Below the pieces are notes generated by a model that was not told where the DNA came from, made no database searches, and worked only from the letters and a program-made list of their open reading frames with translations. A DNA stretch of 64,000 bases from Progne subis subis. Its lineage: Eukaryota; Chordata; Aves; Passeriformes; Hirundinidae. The translations under genes and the position numbers were made by a program. Numbering within the stretch: position 1 is the first letter of the stretch; every line of letters starts with the position of its first letter. The DNA is taken from positions 320,001 through 384,000 of the forward strand of contig JAKJHU010000076.1 of the NCBI GenBank assembly GCA_022316685.1. Reading direction: 5' to 3'. Below are positions 36,599 through 47,412 of the stretch, in pieces.

Positions 36599-39500
36599 GG
36601 AAAAACGTACTTGAGTTCTGTTCAAAGAAAGGCCTGATTCACGTTGCAGTTAAAGTTCCAAATGTCCCCAAGATCAAGTCCTGAATCTTTATTTTTTCCA
36701 ATGTGTCAGTGATCAGACTGATCCTAAATTAATTTTTTTTCTCCTTTGTTCTCTTTCTGCTTCAGGGTTATGTATAAATCATAGCATAGATAATGCAGTT
36801 TATTGCATAAATTTTATTAGATGTGTTATATTGGTTTACTTCTGTGTTTGAGAATAATCAAATCCCATGCTTCAAAATATTCCGTGCTCACTTTTTATCA
36901 CAAAACAATCATTGTAGCCTAGCTTCCTGGAAAGCATTTTACAAATGACTTTCAATTTAATCTCTCTGGTAAACTTCATTCAGTAGAATAATGGATTAGA
37001 AAGCCCGTGTTTGTGAACTTTATTCAATAGAAAAGACTACAACCCTCAGCAGATGAATGACTGGTCAGTGGCTGCCTTAGACATGGACAGACAGGGCTAT
37101 CAATGTTACTTGGGTGGTTCTTGAAGAGATAAGGGAATCTTTGGAATTAAAGTAGGAAGTCTAACTGTGTTATTTCCAGTTGAAATACATTCAGTTCCTT
37201 TCACAGGGCAAATAAGCACACTACAAAAATGTTGTGTTTTGATAAATAAACCCCACTTCAAAACCTTGAGAAATACACAATTAATATTGACAGCGGGGTG
37301 CTGCCTACTTGGAATTCTTAAGTAAGAGCAGCAGGATGACATACAGGCTATAGACTGAGGAGTTGTATGTGAGAAAATCACAAATGGAGAAGTTGTCAGT
37401 CTAGGATATACCATTTGTCAGTAAGAGTATGTCACCCATGCTTAGATTTATAACATTCTTTTTATGATGACTATAATTTCGATTATGAAAATAATTTACC
37501 TTTTTATGTAGTATTTAATTTCTTTTTATATAAAATTAGCACTAAATTGGCAAGCCTATGAAAGATTCTGTAATATTAAATTATTTACTGACAAGCCCTG
37601 TAGTTCTGTTCCTGTAAATATCTGCAAAAGTTGATTTTATATTAAAAAATATGTAATCCATTTCAAGAATGCACCCTAGTAATGTTTTGGGACTGTGAAT
37701 TCCACAGTGTAATTATATATTGTACTTATGCTAACATCTATTGTAGAGGTTTTGTTATGTTTTTGCTGCTTTAAATTTTATCGGGAAAATTTGTGAAACC
37801 AATACTTTTTGTGATACAGGAGAAAAAAAATAAAGTGGGAAAGACCAGAAGCAATTACAAAATGTTGCAGCACCATCTTTACCAGCTTGTCTCAGTTCAG
37901 GCTCTATATATTTTGCTTCTTGAAGTTGAAACTAAAGGCTTGTGCAATGCCTGAAAGATTCTCTGATAAGACTGAATACAGAAGAGAAGTTTTGAAGCTT
38001 AGAGGAAGATAGATCTATATTCATAATATTGCAGAAACAGCTATCTCCTAGTCATGTGAGAAATCCTATTTAGACTATTTTCTCTAGATGTTGTTATTTC
38101 TATCTTATTTAAAAATAGTCTTGCACAGATGCTTATCCAGAGCAGCTCTGACGGCCTCATATGACTCTGATGCTGCAGCTGAGCTTGTTTGGCAAGGGAA
38201 TTGTTCCAGCTGGTTAATTCCTACCAGTTGATAGGGTTTTGTCATCAGATGCCACTCCTGGTGTCCACTGACAAATGTTACTGTAGAGCAATCCTATTCC
38301 TCACAGGAGAGCAAGTGACCTGGGACTTCTTCCTCAAGTACGTGGTTGTATTTAGCTGTACAAATTCGGATTTCACATTTCAATGCCTCCTGGAGGAGTG
38401 GCTTGACTAGACTTCTGTTTCATTGCTCAGGAAAATTCCCCCCCAATCTTTGTGGACTTGCCAAATGAGCCAGTCTCAGCTGGTACACATAAATGGGGTC
38501 TCCCCACCTCCGCTTTCAGTGAGCACCAATGTTGTTGCCCAGACCCATGTGCATGGGAAACAATCACTTGCTAATGTTGATGCAACAAAGGTGCAAATCA
38601 TACAACCAATGTTTGTTTTGTGTATGCCTTGTGTGCATAGTAGGAGGAATTGGGAGTGCCTGACTCATGTTTTGCCAGCAATCGGAAAATCTTCCCTGTA
38701 TCAGAAACAAGGCAATTTCAGCGTGTCAAGGTTTGATCATGAGTTCCCCACTGATTGCAAAACTAGATTTTCACTGGCTCTATTTTTTCTGGCCTATTAT
38801 ATGGCTCTGAACCAAGTACTACAAAAGGCTACACTATTCTCCATCCATGTATGACAGAAATTCAGGTCCTGAATTTGAAAGTTGTTGTTATCTCAATAAC
38901 TCACTTCAGTGGAAACTACATTCATTACACATATCACCATCCTTTCCAGATCATCCTTCCCTAAAATCTCATAAATATAAAAGCATATTTTCTTTCAGTC
39001 CCTTTGAAAGACTGATTTTTTTATCTGCTGGTCTTGTTGATACTTTTCTTCAATTGCCATAAGAATCTCAGTCCTAGGGTTAATATTGTGAAGTATTATA
39101 TTACATCAATAGATACTTAAAGTTAATAGCTGCCTGTTAGTCATGAAACTATAATCAACAGTAATCATACTAACTTGCATTTAATTAGAACATATCTTTA
39201 AAAAAAAAAAAAATGTAGCTCACTGCAGCACCCACTCCAAACAAAAACAACAGAGAAAACCCTAAATCTTATTACTATTTTCAGTGTATCTTTAAGTTTC
39301 AGTTAGTAACTTTCTTTTGCTTGTCAGTGATTAGTCATTTATTATTTTTTTCTCAAGGTCCTTAAACACATATATTAAGACACAATCTTTTTGATAAGGA
39401 AAAGTATTGGACCTCTCTATGAATCCCCTCATTATATTTTTTGGCCTCTTCTCTTCTTTCTCTAAGTCTTGTATTGATAGTAATTCTTTTTGTAGTTTTA

Positions 39501-39869
39501 AATCAGTCTTGTTAATTCCATTATTGGGGTAAAATATTCAGTCTAACTTGCCTTGACTGCTCTACTTACATTGTCCAGGATTTCATTACATCTTTTAGTG
39601 GCAGTATGATGATTTGAGGAGTGTATCTACATAATTTACTTGTCTAGACAGCTGTGTGGAAAGCAGAAATATCATTCCGTAAGAAATTGAGTCATGTACA
39701 GAGCTGGAGAAGATTAGGACAGTGCTTATGAATGCTTTTGTAATAAAAATAATGCTTAGTAAGTCTCCAAAATGTGCAACCTTGCAAAAAAAATAGCAAG
39801 GTTTTTTTGGTAATTTTCCACTCAATGAACCCTTTCTGTGTCTCTTAAAGGTATTTTAATAGGTGGGGT

Positions 39870-39918
39870 TTTTTTGTTGTTGTTGTTGGGTTTTTTTTTT
39901 TTTTTTTTTTTTTTTTTT
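39870..39918. repeat. TTG repeat and poly-T tract
   Basis: A GTT/TTG run is followed by 28 consecutive T at 39891-39918. No associated retrocopy is visible. Confidence 0.95.
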
Positions 39919-40625
39919 CCCAAGCTTTAGTTCTTTAAACAGCCTGTTTGCCTTTGTTTCCAATCCCAATCAGGTACCACAGACTGAAGTTATGGTTCAC
40001 TTTCTTAGCTGTTTTTTTGTTCACTGGACCTCTTTTGACAAGAACAAGAAGTTAGAAAAAAACCTTCTCATTACTATTAAGCAGTTGAAAAGCACAAACT
40101 ATATTACAGAAAATATCTGGAGCTAAAAGTATTTTGGGAGACATGTAAAAATGTTTGTGATTCAGGTAGCTGTCCGTTTCCTTCAAAGACATGAAAAACC
40201 CAGACTGACTATCTAGTAGGACTTGCTTAGTCACAAAATCCTATGTGCAGTAATCATTGCTCTAGACTATTTTTCCACTTATATTTTCATTAGTGCTATA
40301 AAAACTCCCCCACACAGAAGGATTTAGAGGCAAACTACATCTTGTAGAGAAATGTAAAAAAGAACAAAGAAGTTCTTTTCAGTGATGTGTCAAAGTTGAA
40401 GAGTTTATAATACTATGACGATCCTTAAAAATATAATGTGAAGTAGTCCAAAAAGAGGGTGGGGTTTCTTTGCATCTGGAGCAAACAAATGACTTCCAAA
40501 TTAAATAGCTTTTTGGGGGGCAGTTGGTTTTTGCTGTTGTTTGTTTGTTGCTGTTTTTTTGTACTGAACTAAAGAGGCACTATTATTCTAGCCGGACAGG
40601 GTGGGCATGATGCAGGGTTTTTTGT

Positions 40626-40757
40626 CCCTGAGATCAGCTCAGGTAGTTAGACTAATGATAGCCAGGTTGTGGGTTTTACCCTTGTATGGGCCATTCACTT
40701 AAGACTTGGACTCAGTGGTCCTTTTGGGTTCCTTTCAACTCTGAATATTCTGCGACA
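40626..40757 (+). mobile_element. tRNA-derived SINE with CR1 tail (TguSINE1-like)
   Basis: The first half follows a tRNA-Ile: CAGCTCAGGTAGTTAG at 40635-40650 is the A-box region, CTAAT with an AAT anticodon context follows, then CCAGGTTGTGGGTT with a decayed B box (GGTTTTACCC, 40672-40681), then the acceptor end TATGGGCCA finishing at 40693. About 8 bases of the anticodon arm are missing. The second half (TTCACTTAAGACTTGGACTC onward to GAATATTCTGCGACA) is a CR1-type 3' tail like that at 25780-25855. Bird genomes have few SINEs. A tRNA-Ile/CR1 composite is described from the zebra finch, which supports a passerine source. The promoter boxes are too decayed for activity. The left border is uncertain, because a GCCGG at about 40591-40595 might be the displaced tRNA start. 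Confidence 0.85.
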
Positions 40758-40969
40758 TTTTAGTCACATAAAAAAATAGTTCTGTTCATAAACCACTGCT
40801 TTCTCTACCAGCTAAATTTTTCATTTGAATAACTCTTAAACCTGCATAACACTTAACTTGTTTGCTCTACTTATATATGTCAAAAAATATTTTCCTCTGA
40901 ACTCTTTTACTTTGGTGTTTATCAAATTCTTTTAATTTTCTATATTTTTTTCATTATTTCAATCATCTC
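40758..40969. other. unique sequence between SINE and LTR
   Basis: AT-rich and non-repetitive. It ends in the left target-site duplication of the following LTR. Confidence 0.5.
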
Positions 40970-40975
40970 AGACAT

Positions 40976-41602
40976 TGTGTCAGGTTCCGTCCCCGCTCCG
41001 GGTGGGAGCTGACCTCTGGCTAGCTCTGGTCAACACAGCCACAGAATGTTCCCAGTTCGGATGGGCACGCAGGCTATTTACCTGCTGGGTCGGCTTCTCG
41101 GCAGCTGGACCAAATAGTGTCGTGACAGCAACGGCAGCAGAAGAGAAAAGGCTGGCTCTCAGCTTAGCAGGTTAAAAGATGTTTATTAGCTGAAGAACTG
41201 AGGAGCAGAGAGCTGAGCTCCGAGCTGAAAGAGTTTGAATCTCCCTCCTCCACCTTATAAGTGGGGGAGGGGTTCAGGGGGGGTTACAACAAGACAACAA
41301 ATCAGGGGATTCAGGGGGTAACAAGGTGTGCCCACCCCCAAGCCCTGGACCACTAAAATCCAGAGCAAAAGGAATTCCCCCCAGGGGACCCATCACCTGA
41401 AGCCCTCTCCCTGAGATTTTGCAATCCGGAAGGGACCCCTGGAGTGATAGGCTGCCCCAGAGCGAGGAGGGTGGGAGGACTGACACAAAACATCTTGTTA
41501 TACAGAAAACACAAAAAGGGTTACAACATTGGGGATACAGTGAAATGAACCATAACATAAACTTCTTACAAAAACCTAATAAAACAGTTCTGCACCACCA
41601 CA
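40976..41602 (-). mobile_element. solo LTR (family B, copy 2)
   Basis: A 627-bp GC-rich LTR begins TGTGTCAGG and ends TGCACCACCACA on the plus strand. It is flanked by a perfect 6-bp target-site duplication, AGACAT, at 40970-40975 and 41603-41608. Read on the minus strand it starts TGTGGTGGTGCAG, carries TTATAAG at about 41255 and AATAAA at about 41181, and ends in CA. The same order of motifs is found in the nested copy at 25035-25726. A 6-bp duplication fits class II (ERVK-like) avian retroviruses. No gag, pol or env sequence adjoins it. Confidence 0.92.
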
Positions 41603-41686
41603 AGACATTTAGTTAGTCTTTCTGAAAATTGGTGATTGCAATCTTACGTTTCAGATAAAATCTTAGTGCTTTATGATTCTTTATCA

Positions 41687-41739
41687 AAAATATTGTTTGA
41701 TACAGAAATTATTGAAAATATTGTTTGATACGGAAATTA
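41687..41739. repeat. 28-bp tandem duplication, two copies
   Basis: AAAATATTGTTTGATAC begins both copies (41687 and 41715). The copies differ by A/G at one position in the 25 bases compared, so the duplication is fairly recent. Confidence 0.9.
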
Positions 41740-42573
41740 CTTTTTTAGTGAGTTAGAAATGGCTTGCTGTCAGTCTCTAATTCACTGTTTTCACTGTTTT
41801 CCTTAAATTTCTTGTCTGTTGTGATTTCAATTCAAACTTTCAGTTTTATTGTAGACAGTCTTGAGAAAGCCTAGTACTGAATATTGGAAGTATGTGCCTA
41901 AGTGACAGCTTTTTTGACAGAGAATGTTTTATTACCCTAGGTTGGTGATTGGTGATCCTTCTTTCATTTATGTAATCCTGTGGCTGACTCCATTAGAAAT
42001 TCATTCACAAAACTATTTCAGTATCATAACCAATGTATTTCTCTAAGATTAATTCAGTCATCATTATATATAGTGAAGCGCATATATAACCCTGTGAGTT
42101 TATATTAATATAAATTGTATATATAGTTGTCTTTCTTCTACATTCTCAACTATAAGCACCCTCATGTCATTTTATGGCTTTAGATTACATCTTGGGTAAT
42201 ACACTTTGCATGTAACTTCGCCTTTCAGTCTACTGCAAATTTTTACAAGTAGTGTTGTAAGTCATTTGACTGGTTTTCATGGTACATTTTGACTGATGAA
42301 CTGGAAGAACACAATGCAAGCTTTGTCATATAATAAAATAGCTAATAGTATATTTTAAATGTAAATATACATAAGGATAATAAAACTATGTTAATTGATA
42401 TGATGATTTATCTTTCTGGCCATGATTGAGAGTATATTAGCCTAACCTATCAAAAGCCTTTTTCACTGAATTAGAAATTACCTTTAATCTTGGTGAAGAG
42501 AATGCCAAAACATATGTAGTGGTAAGTCATGTAATGGTTAAAATAAATGCATAGGTCAGTGACACAGTCTTGA

Positions 42574-42626
42574 TCTACTGATGACTTATATACTGATGAC
42601 GAATATACTGATGACTTATCTACTGA
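42574..42626. repeat. 15-bp minisatellite, about 3.5 copies
   Basis: Units of the form TATACTGATGACTTA repeat with small changes (TCTACTGATGACTTA, TATACTGATGACGAA). A minus-strand frame across it gives a Ser/Val/Tyr-rich repeat and is not evidence of a gene. Confidence 0.9.
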
Positions 42627-42896
42627 AAAAATATAGAGTTGCCAAATGTAGGATACTTCCGACAAAAGAACCAGACTATTTTCAGAATTCAGAATCTTTT
42701 ATGGGAAAATATTGCTCAGGTCTGTGCAGAATGGAAAATACTCACACTGCAGTAAAATTTTTTATAGCTTACAAGGTATTTGTGTGATATCTTCCTTGAA
42801 TACCTGGAGATAATTCAAAAGAATTTGTTAGAAATAACTGACAAGTATGGCAAAACAGTGATCTCAGAACTTCATTTCCTCAAAGATGGTCTGGGT

Positions 42897-42961
42897 AATT
42901 AATAAAATAATTATATTATTACACATGTAATAATAATATATTAATAATAATAATAATTTCT
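42897..42961. repeat. TAA/AT-rich low-complexity tract
   Basis: ATTATT, TAATAA and ATAAT words predominate. This is simple sequence. Confidence 0.8.
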
Positions 42962-43207
42962 TATTGTCCACCTTCTATATGCCAGATCTAATGGAATAGA
43001 TCAGAAATCAGTGATTTTTCTAATTTCCAACTGTAAGACCAAAAATGGAAATTCCAGATTCCTGCATACTGGCATGGATTGAGACAGAATCTACATTCAG
43101 CCTGATGTCATTTTGTCACTAAGAATGCAGAAAATAACAAACTCAGTCAAACCTATTTAGTCTTGAACTAATGCTAATATTTGAAGGAAAAAAAAATATT
43201 ACAGAAC

Positions 43208-43226
43208 TATACATATACATATGCAT

Positions 43227-43257
<31 letters not shown>

Positions 43258-43258
43258 A
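43208..43258. repeat. (AC)n-(AT)n compound microsatellite
   Basis: A run of ACAT and ACAC units passes into about 11 AT units. Confidence 0.95.
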
Positions 43259-45725
43259 TTAGTATTGCTTAGTGTAGCAGAAACAAAAGAAACTACAGTT
43301 CCAAAATAGTATTCATTTTTGGTTAGTGAAAATATAACAAAGTATATTTAAGAAAGGTATTAGGCATGTGTATTTACAACAGTACCTTGGCAGGTAAAAG
43401 GAAGCATTCTCTGTGCTCCTGGAAACTCAGTTAAAAGCTGCTTGAATCACGAGGTCTCATCCCCCCAAAACAGGGGGAACAGATTGATCATTTCAAGAAT
43501 GTGGAAAAGCAAGCTGGAAGGTGGCACTTAGCCAGAGACTGTGAAAGAATTTCTTGTAACCAATCAGCTGAACATGTGCTTAAGGCCAGAAAGGCAAGGA
43601 AAATCTGATGCTCAAAGTCTTATAGAGAAAAAAAAAAAAAAAAAAAAAAGGATATATTTTTGATAGGAAAGAAAACATGCAGCTTGCTAATCACTATAGT
43701 AAGCAGGGAGTTGAGGCTCAGATTCTTTTCTCTTTTTTTTAGCTCTCTATGGCTACTCTATTCAAAACAAAAGATTCAATTTAATTTCATGAATAATCTC
43801 TCACTGACTAGTCAAGTGTTTGATATTTCTGAAAATAATTCACTTATCTGAAGCAAAATATGAACTTTGTACCACAATATCAGATTGCTCTTTGTAGCTG
43901 ACAGGGCTTCTTTCAGTACTCACATTATGTAGTCATTTACACTGTGAGAAGCAGCACACTAAAACGATGGTTTGCTTTACATCCATATCACAGTCAACAT
44001 TTGTATGGATGACTGCTTAGAATTCAAGGGAAGTAAGAACTGGGGCACGAACCAGCCTTTTTGTTCTGCACATCTGAATAAATTTATTCCTTCAAGGCTA
44101 CAGAAATGTTGAAGACGTTAAGTGTTCACTCAGAACAGAAGTTCTGTAGGCTGCATGGGGGCAGAAACTACCAAGGAATGTTTCGTATCAAATTTACACC
44201 CAACAGAGTGAGGATGAGTAATTGTTAGGTGAGAAGTTGCTATAGCTTTGTGTTAGCAGTTCTGAGTTCAGCTACAAGATATTATCTAAGACCCAATGGA
44301 GATCTGACTATGTGACTCAGAAAATTAGTAATGGCTTATGCAATCATTTCTAGGTCAACAGTTTGTATATATTGAATTCATTCTGGTAAATCATCACTAG
44401 CTGATGACTCTTCTGTGGTGTCTGAATTGTTATACTATATTATTTTTTAGTGAATGGGCTACTTAAAATAACTGCCAAGGCAGGCCTTCTTTGGCATAGC
44501 TGCTCATTACTGCAGTAGAAACAGAGACCTGACTGAAATGGAGGATAGAGCTGATCTATCAGCCCTAGAAGCAGCTCTTTCAAACCAGAAATGAGATGCT
44601 GCAGTGTAATGTGGAAATGGTAGAACCAAGAAATTTAAAAACATCTGAGACAACTGAACTGCCTGTTCTGATATTCCCTATGAAAACTTAAATTCACCAA
44701 GTTTCCCCTGAATTGACCATGCTGTCTTGTGTAAGTGACATTCCTAAAGACAGTGAGATCCAGAATCACCCTTGCAAGATGCCTCGGCTTCTCAATTGGC
44801 TACTGGAAGAATGAGGGTATTTTATAGTGATTCCATTATTAAAAGCCTTGAACCTGGACAACATTTGGGTCTGAATCTGAAGAATCACATTATTACCTTT
44901 AGTTGCTTATCTCCAAATTTCTTCCAGTGCTTTTTCACTTTCTCTCCAAGAATTGTGTACTTAATTTCTAACCAGAATTCTCTTGTCTTCAGCTTGCAAT
45001 CCTTAGTTAAGATAGTGTTTTCCTAAGAGTGTGTGTAAGCCTCTATTGTCAAGTATAGCTGGTCTGTGAATGTTACTATACATCACAGGTTCACCTATGA
45101 GAGCCACCCACTTCCACTTATACATTATATATGGACTAGACATTTTAGAAATTGTATTTGTTTTTCTTTATTTAAACTTAGATTTTTCCATGCAGAGGAT
45201 TAGATTAAAAGAATCAGATAAGTAATTTCGTTAATAATCTCATTTAGATTACCTCTAGGTGAATCTTCTGCCCACAAAACAGGCTCAATCCAATGTTTTC
45301 TGAAGACTAAGGGGGTTTTCCATAACATATTAATTATACATGTGTTAAATCAGGTTGGGACATGACTGCAGAACATCATGTTTTCTTCTCTCTTTCTGTG
45401 TATTTTTCATTCCACTGAGTTCTTTTTCATTTCAGTGGGGCTGAAAAACTATTTTTACAATCTCATGGATACATTGTTTACTAAATCATTAATACAAAGC
45501 ATGATTCAAAAGCACAATAATTTTTCAGAAACACATTTTCAGAGGGGATAAGACAGCATTTTCTTCAAAACTTGTTAGAAAAAAAATTCAGAGGGTAGTT
45601 CTATACAACTTCACAGGACAAAGAGATGTCAAAAATCAAGACTTTTACATGGCACTTCAAAATAAATAAGGAACAATAACTTCATCACCCATGTTCTTCC
45701 TCTTCATCCTGTTTTTTTCTAACAG
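43259..45725. other. unique sequence, no gene seen
   Basis: A 22-base A run lies at about 43628-43649. Slightly GC-elevated patches at 43430-43610 and 44030-44180 could be old repeat relics but show no termini. Frames at 43660-43851 and 44772-45026 are unrecognised. Confidence 0.4.
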
Positions 45726-45883
45726 AAGAATTCCTTGCTTTCTTCCTTGTGGTGGTTAGTGTCGAACCCATTGTTACCCTTACTCTCTTTGAAAATGAAG
45801 AAAGTCCCTTGATTTTCAAGAAGAGTTTCTCATTACAAAGCACTAATGTGACTGATGAATTTGTCCAAATACAGGTGGAAAAG
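45726..45883 (+). other. orphan exon-like segment, 52 codons
   Basis: A pyrimidine-rich tract ending TTTTTTTCTAACAG (AG at 45724-45725) is followed by 158 bases with one open frame (from GAA at 45728). They end AAAAG before GTAAAA at 45884, so acceptor, frame and donor are all present. The peptide runs EFLAFFLVVV, SVEPIVTLTLFENEESPLIF, KKSFSLQSTNVTDEF, VQIQVEK: a hydrophobic start, then alternating residues as in beta strands, and one N-x-T site. The other two plus frames contain stops. There is loose resemblance to the first macroglobulin-type domain of the alpha-2-macroglobulin/CD109 family, but no diagnostic residue supports it. No partner exons were found, and an antisense frame also crosses the site. 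It may be chance or a relic exon. Confidence 0.22.
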
Positions 45884-46301
45884 GTAAAAAAAAAAAGAAA
45901 TAAAGAAGCATTTAGGAAAGCATGAAAACTCAAGAAGCAGGTCGACAGTTCAGTTTGTAACAGGAAAAAATGGGAAGAGTAATAGAAAGTAAAGATAGTG
46001 TATTAGTGTATAGTGTATATTCAGTTATTTATAATCATGTAGAAAGGTGAAAAGACATTATTGAGGTGGGCCTTTTTTTACTATTAGTGTTCAAGAAATT
46101 ATATTTTTCAAGTTTTTGAGATAATTTACTGTACTTCTGTGATAACAGGTGTTCAAATAATCTTAGCAGCAAAAGCTGGGTTTTGTGCACATTACAGGGC
46201 ATGTGTGTTCTAAAACAGTGTGTGTGCATTTTGATACTGATTAAAAACTTCAGTTTACTGGAGTCTTTGAAACTGAATTAGGTTTTTTTAAGGACGAGGT
46301 A

Positions 46302-46366
46302 ACATATATAAATATATATATACATATATATATATATAAATATATAATATATATATAAAAATAATA
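46302..46366. repeat. (AT)n-rich microsatellite, imperfect
   Basis: ATAT and ATAA units run with a few interruptions. The Tyr/Ile-rich minus frame here (46288-46485) comes from the repeat. Confidence 0.93.
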
Positions 46367-47200
46367 TTTAACTGAATCAATGGAGTATGAAGTAACGGGA
46401 AAGTCTGATTTTCACTCCATGTAGTATTTCTGATATTGGCTTTTATCATACAGACAGCTTTGGGAAAAAGTCCAAAGACCACCACTTACTTTGGCAAAAA
46501 CCCTCAAGCAAACTAAACTGTTCTAGATTTAAATTCTGATGGCACTAGACAATGCCAGCTCAAAACTAGTTTATCACCTGACTCTCACTCCATACTTTAG
46601 CATGATTGTGGTAATGGGTTCATGAGCATCTACTGCAGGAATGAATTGGATTAATCACTCCACCAGCATTGATGCTCCCATTTCTTCTCACTGCTAATTA
46701 CAGGAATTGGAGGACAAAATTTTGCCTACTTTTGATATGTAATTCACAGTGGCCTTTGGGCAGTAATATGATAGAATTACATCTAAATGCAGGAAGCTAA
46801 GCAAAACCACAGAATTTGTAATTCCTCTGTTTCAAAAGTAAAAATTTAAGTACAAATGTAGATACATTCCTAAATAATGATGCCTTTGTTAACTTGAGCA
46901 GTAATGAAGATGACAAATTTTAATGGATGGTATGGTTATTCTTCCTCCAAATGTATTATTCAAACCACTTTATTTTTAATTGTTCACTAAGCAATTCTGG
47001 AATTAAAGAAACAATAAACATCTAGGAAAAGTTTTTTACAAGCAGAATATTTGAAGTTTGTTTGCTTTTTCCAGTCTGCTGTCCAGTTTATTCCAGTCTG
47101 CTTTTAAGAGTCTTAGAGGATAGAGATTAGGCAACTTTTCTTCAACAACTCTTCTATATACTAGTTGAAGCAACTTGGACATGTTTCTTTTTCTTTCTTC
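46367..47200. other. unique sequence, nothing recognised
   Basis: AT-rich non-repetitive DNA with no transposon or RNA gene visible. Confidence 0.45.
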
Positions 47201-47412
47201 TCAGTTTTGTCCTGCTAATATTAGTTTTCCAGACATCAAAGTGGTAAGTAGGGTAGACTGTAAATTTGACATAGGCTTAAAAGTTGAAAGAGTTCTTCTC
47301 GCAGCATCAAGGTCTTTAACATAATAATCTACAGAAATATGGAAGTTGTGTAGATTGTCATATTTCAATTTTATTATGTCATCCCTTTGCCAACGTGTGT
47401 AGCAGAAGCTCC
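47201..47412 (-). other. weak terminal-exon-like frame
   Basis: On the minus strand, CTCTTTCACAG is followed by an open frame ending in a TGA at 47201-47203. The peptide segments include WQRDDIIKLKYDNLHNFHIS, VDYYVKDLDAARRTLS and SGKLILAGQN. I do not recognise the family. The same frame continues open beyond the stop for about 50 codons, including MSKLLQLVYRRVVEEKLP. An upstream exon was not found, and a plus-strand frame overlaps. It is probably chance. Confidence 0.13.

Larger units (their letters stand above)
34309..40625. other. unique sequence with simple repeats
   Basis: Contents are a T run at 35192-35213, an A-rich AAAC/AACA patch at about 35725-35793, an AAAT array at 36538-36598 (listed separately), a 13-base A run near 39201 and a T-rich tract at 39870-39918 (listed separately). 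Open frames such as 34510-34821, 37106-37414 and 38423-38854 (143 codons) have no recognisable product. Between 38140 and 38720 composition is slightly more GC-rich, without any family match. Confidence 0.4.

Noticed and set aside
38423..38854. 143-codon frame
   Set aside because: No domain, start context or splice evidence was seen. The length is reachable by chance across 64 kb and six frames.
40631..40693. Possible tRNA-Ile gene
   Set aside because: The anticodon arm is partly deleted, the B box is decayed, and a CR1 tail follows directly. It is a SINE copy.
42574..42626. Short regular repeats that might suggest a CRISPR array
   Set aside because: Units are contiguous 15-mers without spacers, and the genome is a bird's. 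It is a minisatellite.
45685..45933. 82-codon minus-strand frame ending in an acidic run
   Set aside because: It is antisense to the exon-like segment. The acidic residues come from the polypyrimidine tract read backwards.
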